From assembly GCA_027924585.1 (NCBI GenBank), contig BSBM01000092.1, positions 13,848,001 through 13,912,000 on the forward strand: a stretch of 64,000 nt of DNA, given 5' to 3'. The position numbers and the translations under genes were made by a program. Origin of the DNA: Larix kaempferi. Taxonomy: Eukaryota; Streptophyta; Pinopsida; Pinales; Pinaceae. The notes below the pieces were generated by a model. The model did no database searches and had not been told where the DNA came from. It saw nothing but the letters and a program-made list of their open reading frames with translations. Numbering within the stretch: position 1 is the stretch's first letter; each line of letters opens with the position of its first letter. Positions 22,614 through 35,251 of the stretch are shown here, piece by piece.

Positions 22614-24381
22614 TGTAATGTCCCCATTCAAATAAGTGCATAGTAAGACAATCCCATCAATCCTACTAGTTTCCTAGGTTGGATGGGCACATGTGGGATG
22701 GTAATAAGGAAACTAATAAATGATATTTAGACATTAGAAGGGTTCAAGAATTTAATAAATATGATGAATAAATAAATTCAAGAGAAATTCTAGGTGGCAA
22801 GTGGTTTTGGAGACATATGGAGGTGGTGGGACCCACACTAGCTTGATTTTTCAATGACACATGGCAGCTCTCTCTTGCCAATTCGAATTCATGGGAAGGT
22901 GAACACTCTTGGGTGAGTTGGTAAGTCATAACACATGGCATTGAGCATATTAGGTCGAAATGGAAAGGAATAGTAACCTCCATGGGAGAGGAAGAGTCAA
23001 ATTGGAGACTAGTGGACACATGGGCTAGATTCCCTAGTTTTATGACAACAATAATGAAGCATCTATGACATTTTATGACAAAATTCAGACCTGACTTCTT
23101 ACACCTGACCATTATGACATGTCATCCCCAAAAATAGGCTCAAGAAGGCGCTCATGGAGTTGGAGGAATCTAAAGAGACTCAAATTCGAATTTGGGAGAA
23201 GATGGAAGGTTGGAACTAGGAGACAAGTGGCAAATGAGGAATATTTTCTAAATGGAAAATTATTGAATCTATTGAGAGGATTTCAACCCCTTGAAGGCTA
23301 ATGTTGGTTATAAAATGTAGAAATCAATTATGAGAATTTCTTTTGATGATTTGAGAAAAATTGCATTTGTGAAGAGAGAGCTAGTGGATGACTAGTTTCT
23401 TGCCTTAGCCAATTTCGAGGGTGAAAGATTCCCATACAAGTTGGTGTTTGGAGAGGCCACTCAGGTCTTTCATGGTGCTTTAATGGAGTTTGTATTTGCA
23501 GGTAGCAGCTACAGGAAGTTTCATGGTTTGGTTTAGTGCAGCACTTTCTCTCCACCGTTTCCAGTTTTGAAGGCATATTCGTGCTCCTTGAGGGAGGGAG
23601 TTTTTGGTGAGCTATTGTACTCTTTGGGGGAGCTTCTAATACCCCATTTATTTTTTAATATGAATTAAATACTCTGTTCTTCATCTCCAAAAAGTTTCAG
23701 GTCAAAATTCCAAGTAGAAATGTATAAATCTCATATTTAATGGAAGAACAATGCCATTTCCCCACTACCTTGTTGTGAGCCAATGTATTGATGATGATTT
23801 CGAATGTATGGATGATTCTCTGATATATTTGTGATAAATATATTTCCATGGATGTCTTCTACAAGTTTCATGTACTGTACTTGAGCATTTGAAGCATTTT
23901 TACTCAGTTTAGTTGTATTGGGAGGTGAAATAGTGCCATTTCCCCAAGGGTCGAATTAGGGGTTTTTGCTGTTGAATGTGAGAGAGTTAGAACAGTATTA
24001 AAAATCAATTAATGGTGCATATGAGACCTTAATCACATACTTAACACATTATATACCTATGTTCATAAATTTGTGGGAGTTTGGAGGCATTTGGAAGGCC
24101 ATTTGCAGTGTTACCCGAGGGGGATTTGATGCACAAATTACTAGTCAAAATTACATATATTGATCAGAATACAAATCAAGTTTGCAGCAGTATTTGGAGG
24201 GCCATAAAACATCCCTGAACCTTATATTCAAGTCTAAATACCATTCATACACTCCTACAGAAGATTTGGGAGCATTTGGGTTGATTTGGAGGTCAAAACA
24301 GTAAAACTAGTCAAAGGTCGAAATTGGGAAAAAAAGTGGAAAATTGGGCATTTTAATAAAATTTGAAGAAGGGATATTACA
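22614..24381 (+). repeat. 5' LTR of the chromovirus element
   Basis: TGTAATGTCCCC to GGGATATTACA. TATA-like TATAAAAT at 23309-23316. Open frames inside it (for example 22744-23112 and 23328-23576 minus) recur in the other LTR only because the LTRs are copies; none looks like a protein. Confidence 0.95.
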
Positions 24382-24383
24382 AG

Positions 24384-24396
24384 TGGTATCAGAGCA
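24384..24396 (+). other. primer-binding site of the chromovirus element
   Basis: TGGTATCAGAGCA begins two bases after the LTR end; tRNA-iMet type. Confidence 0.9.
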
Positions 24397-24523
24397 TGGT
24401 CTTGGCATCTGATGGTATTAAAAAGAAGCCAAACAAATAAAACACCACCCTTTGAATCAGTAGTTGAAGAAGTTTTGGTTGAAGAAGAGATAGTAGCAGA
24501 AAAAAGAGTTCTTTTCTAAAACA

Positions 24524-26611
24524 ATGGGTAGAGAGGAGGAGGAAAAATTAAGACATAAGGAGGAATCTATTGAAGCCTTAAAACCATGTTTTGAAGGACT
24601 TACCATGGTTATGCTAGATACGAATAAACAAATGATGAAAGGTTTCGAATTGTTGGGTAGCCAACTTTCAGGCAAAGGGATGATAGGAGATAATAGTGGT
24701 TCACACTCAGGGGAAAAGATGAAAGGGAATGAGCATATTTTCTCAAGTACAGGACCTCATAATAGACCTGATGAATTTCAAAGCACACAAAGGCATACTG
24801 CACCTAAATTTCTCACACCCAAAGAAGAACCCAATCTTGAATTGGATTACAAGAAACTAGTAAATGATTGGAATGATTTGAATGAAGAGTGTAAAAGAGG
24901 TGTACCACTCAGTGACTACATTGATGCTATGCAAAATATTAAAATGAAGGGAGACAATAGGAGTCCATTCCAAAACAAAGAATTGAATAGTGCTATTGGA
25001 AAAATGTCACTTCCTACTTTTGATGGTTCTGCTCAAAATTCTGCTAACACTTGGGTGCAAAAATTGGATGTATATTTTCAGCTGAATCCTATGTTGGAAG
25101 AGGATGCATTAAAAATGGACATTTTGCATTTGGAAGGAGATGCCAATGAATGGTGGTTTCATGGGCTGAAAAACTTGGGTCATAATCAGGTTAAAACATA
25201 TGGAGAATTTGTTGACAGGGTACTAGAAAGATTTGAACAAAAAGATCCAGAATTGCCTTTCAAAGAACTAGCTCAATTGAAGCAAACTGGGTCCCCTACC
25301 GAATATATGTTGGACTTTCAAAAATTATCAGTCAAGGTGGCTGATGTATCTATGGGAAGATTAGTATTTCTGTTCACTGAAGGTTTGGTTGAACCCTTAA
25401 GAGGTTTGGTCAAATCCCACAAGCCAACTACATTAAAAGATGCAATGAGCTTGACTAGGGATCTCCAAAATGTGCTTCCTAGAATGAGATTTCCTCCTAA
25501 GCCTAGCTATAAATTTGAAAAGAAACCTTGGCAAAGGGATGGATATGATAAGAAACCTTGGCAAAGAGAGTCATTTGAGAGGAATAAAAAAGAGGGACTA
25601 AACAGGGATGAACTTAGAAAAAAGAAACTATGCTTCACATTCTTCCAACCATGGACACCGGAGCACAAATGTACCAAAGGAAAGGCTCAATACTTTTCTG
25701 ATAATGAGGGGTATGATTGGGGCATGGATGAAGATGGACATATTTCAGATCAAGAAGATGCATATGAGACAGCAGTAGAAGAGGAAAGACAAGAAGAAAA
25801 TCATCCTTCACCGGACAAAGCAAGAATGGCAGTGCTTTCAGCAGTACCTCGCTATCATACTATCCGATGCAAAGGTGTGGTACAAGGACAAAGAACTTCA
25901 GTTTTGGTAGATGGAGGAGCCACTCATAACTTCATTGATGCAGAGATGGTAGAGAAAAGAAAGATACCTATTGAACCATTTGATGGCTTCACAGTTGTCA
26001 TTCCCGGTCACAACACAATGCAATGCAAAACATGGGTTCCAAAGCTGCAAGTCACCGTAGGTAACTATACTTTTGTTGATAGTTTTTATGTGGTTGATGT
26101 TGCTGATACTAATGTGGTTTTGGGAGTGCAATGGTTGTATTCAATAGGAGAGCATACAGTAAATTATCAAATTCCCAAAATGAAATTCCAAGATTCAAAA
26201 GGAGTACAAAGAGTTGTGAGAGGGCAACACACTTATCCAAATCAAGTAGTGACTTGCAATAGCATGAGATCTATATTGAGGCATGGGGATATAGAATGGG
26301 CTGCTGAATGTCATATTACATCTCCCAAGCCAACTATAAATATTGTTAAACACCCAAAGGAGATAGAGAGACTTTTGCAAAAATATGAAAAGGTTTTTAG
26401 AGACCTTCCACATGGTAGGCCACCAGATAGGGGGGTTGAGCACAGTATTGTTTTGGAGGAGGGTACTTCACCCATTCAAATACCACCTTATAGACATCCT
26501 AAAAGGTTTAGAGATGAGATTGAAAAATCTATCCAAGAACTCCTAGAGTTGGGGCTCATTAGACCAAGCTCTAGCCTTTATGCTTCTTCAGTAGTGCTAG
26601 TGAAGAAAAAA
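24524..26611 (+). pseudogene. chromovirus gag, protease and start of RT
   Basis: Begins at ATG 24524 (MGREEEEKLRHKEES). Gag core about residues 165-330 (MSLPTFDGSAQNSANTWVQK, EGDANEWWFHGL). The zinc knuckle near residue 366 reads CFTFFQPWTPEHKC, with its second Cys replaced by Phe. Protease has VDGGATHNFID (Asp at 25910-25912) and VVLGVQWL. RT starts at LLELGLIRPSSSLYASSV. Within AAGAAAAAAAGATGG a run of seven A (26606-26612) replaces the expected six, so the frame leaves the true RT frame there and ends out of frame at 26674. Otherwise open over 2 kb. A single-base insertion or an assembly error in the homopolymer would both explain it. Confidence 0.9.
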
Positions 26612-28958
26612 AGATGGAACATTGAGAATGTGCATAGATTTCAGAGCCTTGAACAAAAAGACTATCAAGAATAGGTATCCTATTCCTAGGATTGATGATC
26701 TCATGGATGAGCTACATGGGGCCAAATACTTATCAAAAATTGACCTTAGATCAGGGTATCACCAAATTCAAATGAAAGATGAAGATGTGCAAAAGACCGC
26801 TTTTCGATGTCATTTTGGCCACTTTGAATTTCTTGTCATGCCTTTTGGGTTAACTAATGCTCCAGCCACCTTTCAATCATGTATGAATAGGATATTTTGC
26901 AAGCAACTAAGAAGGTTTGTTTTGGTTTTCTTTGATGATATTCTCATTTACAGTAAAACATGGGAAGAGCATTTGCAACAGTTAGAGATTGTGTTGAAAA
27001 TCTTGCAAGAAGAGTCTTTATTTGCTAAATTATCAAAATGTGAGTTTGAGATGAAAGAACTACTGTATCTTGGGCACATTATTGGGCAAGAAGGAGTGAA
27101 GGTACACATGGAAAAAATCAGGGCTATCTTGGAATGGCCATCACCAAAAAATATTACCGAATTGAGAGGCTTTATTGGCATATGCACCTACTACAGAAAA
27201 TCTGTGAAAGGGTTCTCCAAGTTGACTTCTCCACTCACTGATTTGACTAAGAAGGATGCTTTCAAGTGGGATGAAGAGGCTGAAAAAACATTCCAAAAAA
27301 TGAAAGAGGTAATGAGTAGTTGTCCCATACTTGCACTTCCTGATTTTACTAAACCTTTTGTTGTGGAATGTGATGCTTCAGGTGGAGGAATAGGGGCTGT
27401 CCTAAAGCAAGGACAACACCCCATAGCCTTTGAGAGCAGAAAGTTGCAGCCTCATGAAAAACTTTACTCCATCTATGATAAAGAAATGCTGGCCATTATG
27501 CATGCATTGGCCAAATTCAGACAATACTTGGTGGGCAACAAGTTTGTGGTGAAAACTGACCATAATAGTCTAAGACACTTTCTCACCCAAAAGGATCTAA
27601 ATGAAAGGCAACAAAAGTGGGTAAGCAAGATTCAAGCTTATGATTTTGATATTGAATATGTCAAAGGAAAGAATAATATAGTAGCAGATGCTTTTTCAAG
27701 AAGGCCTTCCTTTTCTCTCATGGATATTGCCAAGGATTGGAAAAACATGCTACTAGTTGAATATGCCAAAGACAAATTTGCTTGTGATGTGTTGGATGGA
27801 ATCAAAGGGGATGATAATTATAGGATTTTGAATGGGCTGATATATTATAAGGGAAGAATTTATTTAGTTCATAACTCCAAGCTCAAGTACCGAATTTTGC
27901 AAGAAGCACATGATTCCCCACTACCGGGCCATCCGGGGATCTTCAAAACTTATAGACAGTTGAGGCAAAGATTTTTTTGGAAGGGGCTGAAGGAAGATGT
28001 TCAGAAGTATGTGAATGAATGTAAAGCATGTCAACAAAACAAATCAGAACTTACATTTCCAGCCGGCCTATTACAACCATTGCCCATTCCGGAGCAAAAA
28101 TGGGACAGTATTTCCATGGATTTCATCACCGGATTGCCTAAATCCTTAGGTAAGGATTGCATCTATGTGGTAGTTGATAGGTTGAAAAAATTTGCTCATT
28201 TCTTTGTTGTTACATCATCTTTTAGTGCTGCACAAGTGGCTGATATTTTTTTCAAAGAAATCTTTAGATTGCATGGGCTCCCCAAGAGCATTGTCAGTGA
28301 TAGAGATAGTAGATTCATGGGTGCTTTTTGGCAAGAACTTTTTAGATTGGTAGGCACTCAATTGACTCCAAGTACCAGCTATCATCCACAAACTAATGGA
28401 CAAACAGAGAGGGTAAACCAATGGTTGGAAGGATACCTAAGAAACTATGTGGGAGGGCAGCAAAAAGCATGGGCAAAATGGCTACACTTGGGTGAGTTTT
28501 GCTACAACACCACTTATCATATGTCAATAGGAATGTCTCATTTCAAAGCATTATATGGTTATGATGCACTTACATTTGCTGACATTATATTTGGTGATAG
28601 TAGAGCCCCAAAGGCTAAAGATTGGGTGGAAGAGAGCCAAGAAATTTTAAAGCTGTTGAAAGACAATTTGCAGGTTGCTCAAAATCAACAAAAACAATAT
28701 GCTGATAGACATAGAGAAGAGAGAACCTTTCAAGTCAATGATTTAGTATATTTAAGGTTGCAGCCCTATAAACAAACATCTCTCAAAAAGAATGGAGCAA
28801 AAAAATTAAAACCAAGGTACTATGGGCCATACAAGGTAGTGCGGAAGGTTGGAGAAGTAGCATATGAACTAGAACTTCCGGAAGGGAGTAAAATCCACAA
28901 TGTATTTCATGTTTCTTGTCTTAAGAAAGATCTTGGTCAGAAAATCATCACTTCATAA
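26612..28958 (+). pseudogene. chromovirus RT, RNase H and integrase
   Basis: Continuation in the corrected frame: RT with MCIDFRALNKKT, LRSGYHQI, MPFGLTNAPATFQ and the catalytic VFFDDILIYS (near 26930); Ty3 RNase H with VVECDAS, DKEMLAI and KTDHNSL; integrase with an HHCC zinc finger (HDSPLPGHPG ... CKACQQ, about 27906-28035) and the D,D35,E triad (SMDF 28119, SDRD 28299, QTERVN 28407). A GPY/F module (RYYGPYKVVRK) is followed by IHNVFHVSCLKKD. All catalytic residues are present. The run ends at a TAA at 28956-28958 that cuts off the chromodomain. Confidence 0.9.
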
Positions 28959-29195
28959 ATACTTCCTCCTTTGGATGATGAAGGTCAGCTCACACTTGTT
29001 CCAGAAAATATTTTGAAGACACGGGAAAGAAGGTTGAGGAGTAGAATCATCAAAGAATATTTAGTGCAATGGAAGGACTTACCAAATGAAGATGCCACAT
29101 GGGAAGAGGAGAAGATTTTGCAGCATCCAAATTTGAAATTGCTTGAGGACAAGCAATCTTGGGTGGGGAGGACTGTAATGTCCCCATTCAAATAA
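28959..29195 (+). pseudogene. chromodomain at the integrase C-terminus
   Basis: In frame after the stop at 28956-28958: LTLVPENILKTRERR, IKEYLVQWKDLPNEDATWEE and LQHPNLKLL form a chromodomain like those of chromoviruses, which can bind histone marks and steer integration. Reina- or Galadriel-like clades are possible; not resolved. The frame crosses the polypurine tract (TGGGTGGGGAGGAC) and ends at TAA 29193-29195, 22 bases inside the 3' LTR. Confidence 0.85.
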
Positions 29196-30942
29196 GTGCA
29201 TAGTAAGACAATCCCATCAATCCTACTAGTTTCCTAGGTTGGATGGGCACATGTGGGATGGTAATAAGGAAACTAATAAATGATATTTAGACATTAGAAG
29301 GGTTCAAGAATTTAATAAATATGATGAATAAATAAATTAAAGAGAAATTCTAGGTGGCAAGTGGTTTTGGAGACATATGGAGGTGGTGGGACCCACACTA
29401 GCTTGATTTTTCAATGACACATGGCAGCTCTCTCTTGCCAATTCGAATTCATGGGAAGGTGAACACTCTTGGGTGAGTTGGTAAGTCATAACACATGGCA
29501 TTGAGCATATTAGGTCGAAATGGGAAGGAATAGTAACCTCCATGGGAGAGGAAGAGTCAAATTGGAGACTAGTGGACACATGGGCTAGATTCCCTAGTCT
29601 TATGACAACAATAATGAAGCATCTATGACATTTTATGACAAAATTCAGACCTGACTTCTTAAACCTGACCATTATTACATGTCAGCCCCAAAAATAGGCT
29701 CAAGAAGGCGCTCATGGAGTTGGAGGAATCTAAAGAGACTCAAATTCGAATTTGGGAGAAGATGGAAGGTTGGAACTAGGAGACAAGTGGCAAATGAGGA
29801 ATATTTTCTAAATGAAAAATTATTGAATCTATTGAGAGGATTTCGACCCCTTGAAGGCTAATGTTGGTTATAAAATGTAGAAATCAAGTATGAGAATGGC
29901 TTTTGATGATTTGAGAAAAATTGCATTTGTGAAGAGAGAGCTAGTGGATGACTAGTTTCTTGCCTTAGCCAATTTCGAGGGTGAAAGATTCCCATCCAAG
30001 TTGGTGTTTGGAGAGGCCACTCAGGTCTTTCATGGTGCTTTAATGGATTTTGTATTTGCAAGTAGCAGCTACAGGAAGTTTCATGGTTTGGTTTAGTGCA
30101 GCACTTTCTCTCCACCGTTTCCAGTTTTGAAGGCATGTTCGTGCTCCTTGAGGGAGGGTGTTTTTGGTGAGCTATTGTACTCTTTGGGGGAGCTTCTAAT
30201 GCCCCATTTATTTTGTAATATGAATTAAATACTTTTTTATTCATCTCCAAAAAGTTTCAGGTCGAAATTCCAAGTATAAATGTATAAATCTCATATTTAA
30301 TGGAAGAACAATGCCATTTCCCCACTACCTTGTTGTGAGCCAATGTATTGATGATGATTTCGAATGTATGGATGATTCTCTGATATATTTGTGATAAATA
30401 TATTGCCATGGATGTCTTATACAAGTTTCATGTACTTTACTTGAGCATTTGAAGCATTTTTACTCAGTTTAGTTGTATTGGGAGGTGAAATAGTGCCATT
30501 TCCCCAAGGGTCGAATTGGGGGGTTTTGCTGTTGAATGTGAGAGAGTTAGAACAGTATTAAAAATCAATTAATGGTGCATATGAGACCTTAATCGCATAC
30601 TTAACACATTATATACCTATGTTCATAAATTTGTGGGAGTTTGGAGGCATTTGGAAGGCCATTTGCAGTGTTACCCGAGGGGGATTTGATGCACAAATTA
30701 CTAGTCAAAATTACATATATTGATCAGAATACAAATCAAGTTTGCAGCAGTATTTGGAGGGCCATAAAACATCCCTGAACCTTATATTCAAGTCTAAATA
30801 CCATTCATACACTCCTACAGAATATTTGGGAGCATTTGGGTTGATTTGGAGGTCAAAACAGTAAAACTAGTCAAAGGTCGAAATTGGGAAAAAAAAGTGG
30901 AAAATTGGGCATTTTAATAAAATTTGAAGAAGGGATATTACA
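29174..30942 (+). repeat. 3' LTR of the chromovirus element
   Basis: Copy of 22614-24381 with about 30 single-base differences and one A-run indel. TATA-like at 29869-29876. Confidence 0.95.
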
Positions 30943-31795
30943 GCTTCTTACTTTGATTGATGATATGACTAACCAGAAAAATCCTATGGTCAAATAGGAA
31001 TATTCATAAGTAAAAGAATTGTGATAAATTATCTGTGTATGAAATGATCTTGACCATAAATGTTTAAGATTATTGTGTTTTGATAGTATCAAGATTATAC
31101 TAATGAATGTATGATTATGTATGAGATCTCGAGGATAACACAATGATGATACTAGTAAGTATGCATAGTGATCAAGGATGGATATAAGTTCAAAGACAAG
31201 TAATCCAGGAAGCAAAGATCAACAGGGAGCACACTCCAATAGTTCCTGCAAGGAAGCAAATATTGAGAGGGAGTCCACCTTACAAACCAAACAAAGATAA
31301 GTATTTGAATTATCATTTCTTGCATATTTGTTTGTTTAAATAATATTGCTCAATGATGTATATGCTTATGTTCCTAGACTTAGGGTGTGTATTATGCACA
31401 TTAGAATAATTGCATTAATAAAAAGTATACTACTAATATGCATGTGATGGGTAAGTGGCCTATGGAACTGTACAACATTCCATTGCTACTTATCTAGAAT
31501 GAAACCTATTTGCTGACATGTTGGGAGTAGTGCAAACTCTTAACAATGTTCTAGTAGAGATTGGAAGGCATCTAGAAAGTTATGGGACATGGAGAAATGT
31601 TGTATTGAAGCATTGGCTAAGATAATTGCATGACTGTATGACATATTTCCTTATGTGTAAGAATTTGTTCTGAAAACTATGAGATGTTTCTAATCATGCA
31701 ATTTAACTTGTTTTGTAGGAAAGATCATATACCATCACCTACAAAAGAAGGACTACAACATCTATTCAACAACAAAGTTATCTATTGAAGATACT
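30943..31795 (+). other. second half of the non-retroelement-like stretch in copia element 1
   Basis: Continues 22031-22613 after the nested insertion. One island (about 31196-31302) reads QVIQEAKINREHTPIVPAR then KQILRGSPPYKPNK. A pyrimidine-rich TTGTTTTGTAG/G acceptor-like site lies at about 31719. The region then runs into the RT remnant. No known domain. Confidence 0.35.
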
Positions 31796-33314
31796 GAAGT
31801 TCCCAGGATCCGGGAAGGATGCCATGATCGAGGAATACCAGTCGATCATGAAGAATGATGTTTGGGATGTGGTCCCAAGACCTGAAGGGAAGTCTGTTGT
31901 GACTTCCAAGTGGATCTAGAAGATCAAGCATGCTGCAGATGGAAGCATAGAGAAATACAAAGCGAGATTTGTAGCTCATGACTTCTCCCAAAAAGAGGGG
32001 ATAGATATGAAGAGACTTTTGCTCTTGTATCCAGGTACACTTCCATCAGATCAGTACTTTCCCTGGCTGCAGTGATGAAATGGAAGATACACCAGATGGA
32101 TGTCAAGACAGCTTTCTTGAATGCTGTAGTTGAAGAGGAAGTGTATGTGGAGCAGCTACTTGGTTTTGAGACACATGACAGGAAGTCATATGTTTGCAAG
32201 TTGAAGAAATCCTTGTATGGCTTGAAGCAAGCTCCTAGGACTTGGTATGGTAGGATAGATAGCTTTCTATCCAGTCTGGTCTTTACCAAGAGTAAAGTGG
32301 ATTCCAACCTTTACTACAAGGTTGAGGAAGGAAACCAGTGATACTACTTTTGTACATGGATGACCTATTTGTTACAGGTAATGATAGATTGATTGTCGAT
32401 ACGAAGAGGAAGCTTGCTTCCGAGTTCAAGATGAAGGACTTGGGGATGAAGCACTATTTTCTAGGCATGGAGGTGTGGCAGAGTGCAGATGGAATCTTCC
32501 TTGGACAATGGAAGTATGCAATAGAGATCCTGAAGAGGTTCGGGATGATGGACTGCAAGGCCATGGCCACACCTATGGCATCGAACCTGAAGCTTTTGTG
32601 TGATGCTTCATATGAGCCGGTTGATGTCATGATGTATCGTCAGATAATTGGGTCCTTGATGTACCTAACGAATATGAGATCAGATATCTGCTTTGCGGTG
32701 AACACATTAAGCCAGTTCCTGATGGATCCCAGAGGTGTTCACCTGGTTGCTGTAAAGCATATTCTGAGGTACCTGAAGGGTACAATTGACTATGGGCTCA
32801 AGTATGATGCGAATCAAAAGTTTAACCTGCATGGTTATGTGGATTCAAATTGGGCAAGTAGTGCTACAGATAGGAAGAGCACATCTGGGTGTTGCTTCAG
32901 TATAGGATCAAGTGTGATCTCTTGGTTTAATAGGAAGCAGTCCTGCGTAGCACTGAGTACAACCGAGGCAGAGTATGTTGCAACTTGTTCAGCTAGTTGT
33001 GAGGCAGTATGGCTCCAGAAGCTATTGTCTGAGTTATTTGTTCTCCCGCTGGAGGCTACTGGTATCTTTTATGACAACCAGAGTTGTGTGAAGCTATCTG
33101 AGAACCCGGTGTTCCACGATAGGTCGAAACACATTGAGATCAAATATCACTATATCAGGGATATGGTGTAGAGAGGAGTAGTGAAGCTCCTATATGTTCA
33201 ATGGATGAGCAAGTTGCAGATGTGCTGACGAAACCACTAGCCAAAGTGAAGTTTGAGTACTTCAGAGAGAGGCTTGGTGTTCTTCAGATTGACGACACTT
33301 CGAGGAAGAAGTGA
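31796..33314 (+). pseudogene. copia RT-RNase H remnant of element 1
   Basis: Begins EEYQSIMKNDVWDVV and continues through RT (MKWKIHQMDVKTAFL 32072, LYGLKQAPRTWY, catalytic LLYMDDL 32344-32364) and copia RNase H (HGYVDSNWAS, LSTTEAEY, YDNQSC) to a final DDTSRKK stop at 33312-33314. Broken by a TAG at 31917-31919, a one-base loss near 32005, a one-base gain near 32325, a stop at 33169-33171 and another shift near 33200. Integrase upstream is missing. Family role: copies element RNA into DNA. Confidence 0.85.
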
Positions 33315-34642
33315 TGGACACATTTGCTGGAAGTCATTCCAAGTATGGTGAGAGGAGGATCCTTCCCATGGCTATGGATGTAAGCGATGGATGATGAGCA
33401 TCATGATGATGCTCCAGTTACTGCTCTGTATATGCATCATGTTGGATGCTTGTTATGATAAGTTGTATCATGTATATGTTTATGCATCATGTTGGATGTT
33501 TGTTATGATCAGTTGGATCATGTATATGTATATGCATCATGTTGGATGCTTGTTATGATCAGTTGGATCATGTATATGTATATGCATCATGTTGGATGCT
33601 TGGACCATGTATCTGTATATGTATTAGGTGGATACATTGTATGATCAGGTAGATCATGTATGTTGATATATATCAGGTGGATCATGTATCTGTATATGTA
33701 TCAAGTGGATACATTGTATGATCAGGTGGATCATATATGATGATATGTATCAGGTAGATACTTGGTATGCATCAGGTGGATGCATTGTATGATCAGGATG
33801 ATCATGGATGACGAGCTTTAGGATGTTGCACCAGATGAAATGCATTAGGACGATGCAGTGACGATGATCAGGATGATCATATGTGATGATTATCAGGACG
33901 ATGCTCCAGATGACATGCATTAGGACGATGCAGTGATGATGATCAGGATGATGTATGGTGAGTATCAGGTTGATACTCTGTGGCCATGGATAGGTTGTGC
34001 AAGGGTAGCATGTAATAAGTCTTGGAGATCTATACAGGATGAAAAAGGACTCAAATGCTTTTCAGAGATCTTGCTTGACAAGACACTCTTATAAGGTTTT
34101 GCTAGGCCACATGTAATAAGTCCTAGAGATCTGGACAGGATGAAAAAGGCCTTAGATGCTCTTTAGAGATCTTGCTTGGCAAGACACTCTTTTGAGGTTT
34201 TGTGGTGGGGGTCACGTGTAATAATTCCTGGAGATCTAGACAGGATGAAAAATGCCTCATATGCTCTTTAGAGATCTTGCTTGGAAAGACACTCTTTTAA
34301 GGTTTTGTGACAGTCACATGTAAAAGATCCTAGGAGATCCGATAGGTTGAGCTGTGTGCTCATAAAATTCCTGGGATGCTCTTTCGAGGTTTTATTGACG
34401 CACGTAATCAGTCCTGAGGATTCCACAGTATGGCCAGTGATGATGAAGACCTACAAGTGGTGGGCCTACATCTAGTATGAAAAAGGAATGGCTCTGTAGA
34501 GCTTCCTATGACGAGTAGATCGAAGATTGATTGAGATAGAAGCAGCAGCAATGATGACGATGATTCGAGGTCGATGATTCGATGACGATGATCTAGAGAA
34601 GAAGACTTGTGCTAGTAGATCTATGTCGATAAATACCTTCCT
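33315..34642 (+). repeat. tandem repeat arrays upstream of the polypurine tract (copia 1)
   Basis: Two arrays. 33420-33960: units of about 50 bases built on ATGCATCATGTTGGATGCTTG and TGATCAGTTGGATCATGTA, degrading into GATCAGG/GATGATC phrases. 33990-34420: about four units of roughly 110-120 bases with GGAGATCTRGACAGGATG, AAAAAGGNCT, AGAGATCTTGCTTG and AAGACACTCTT. No frame spans them. Confidence 0.75.
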
Positions 34643-34655
34643 AGTTAAGAGGGAG

Positions 34656-35251
34656 TGTTGATGTAATTATAACTTCGAAATGTATTTCACCCATGTATAT
34701 TGTACTCCTATAGAGATGTTATTATTCCTCTATACGGAAGTGTCCTCATTTATATTGTAAGTGTCATAACTTATACTTGATGGGTTATTAGACCACCTTG
34801 GTGGGGTTGGCCCTGTATAAGTCATGTGGGTCAAAGGGTTATTAGAACATCCTATTGGGGTTCGTCCCTTTCAGCATTATGTTATGTGGTTAAGTTAAGG
34901 CCGACCTAGTAAAGGTTATTAGGCAAGTCAAGTCAAGTATAAATAGAGTGTGAGAGGCACTCTATTTCATCATTCACTTTCTCACTCATACTCTCATTGG
35001 AGAGTGGCGCACTTGTGGAGGAGGAGAAGCTGTTGCTAGGAGTATATCTCTTATGCTTGGGTTGTATCATTGCTCTATCTATCTCTGAGGAAGTTGTGGG
35101 GTTTTTCACCTTCTTGGTTTTCCCCAATGAAACTCTATGTCTCTTGTGTGCTTGCATTATTGTGTCCATGATTGATATGCTGTAGATATGTTGTACATGT
35201 TATTCTCTCAGTTAAGATCTTAGATCAGATTCAAATTTTGAAAATCTAACA
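34656..35251 (+). repeat. 3' LTR of copia element 1
   Basis: TGTTGATG to AATCTAACA, 596 bases, TATA box at 34938-34945. Followed by the target duplication ATGAA. Confidence 0.95.

Larger units (their letters stand above)
22614..30942 (+). mobile_element. complete Ty3/gypsy chromovirus-type element
   Basis: 8329 bases with near-identical 1.77-kb LTRs (22614-24381, 29174-30942), perfect target duplication GCTTC (22609-22613 and 30943-30947), a primer site, and gag-protease-RT-RNase H-integrase-chromodomain. About 30 differences between the LTRs by eye (about 1.7%), the lowest in the window, so it is the youngest insertion. Two coding lesions: one extra A in an A-run and one stop before the chromodomain. 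Confidence 0.95.
18385..35251 (+). mobile_element. Ty1/copia element 1, complete ends, with nested insertions
   Basis: LTRs at 18385-19024 and 34656-35251, identical 5-bp target duplications ATGAA (18380-18384 and 35252-35256), a primer site, a long leader, a short gag remnant, a decayed RT-RNase H, tandem arrays and a polypurine tract (AGTTAAGAGGGAG, 34643-34655). It contains a solo LTR (19890-21609) and a complete Ty3/gypsy element (22614-30942); without these the element is about 6.8 kb. Protease and integrase are missing. LTRs differ at about 6% of aligned positions by hand count plus one 45-50-base indel. Confidence 0.9.

Noticed and set aside
22744-23112. 122-codon minus-strand frame, with a near copy at 29337-29672
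   Set aside because: Both lie in the two LTRs of the chromovirus; conservation is explained by LTR identity, not by coding.
26606-26612. Programmed ribosomal frameshift in the chromovirus RT
   Set aside because: The shift falls inside conserved RT text at an A-run rather than between gag and pol; a one-base indel is simpler.
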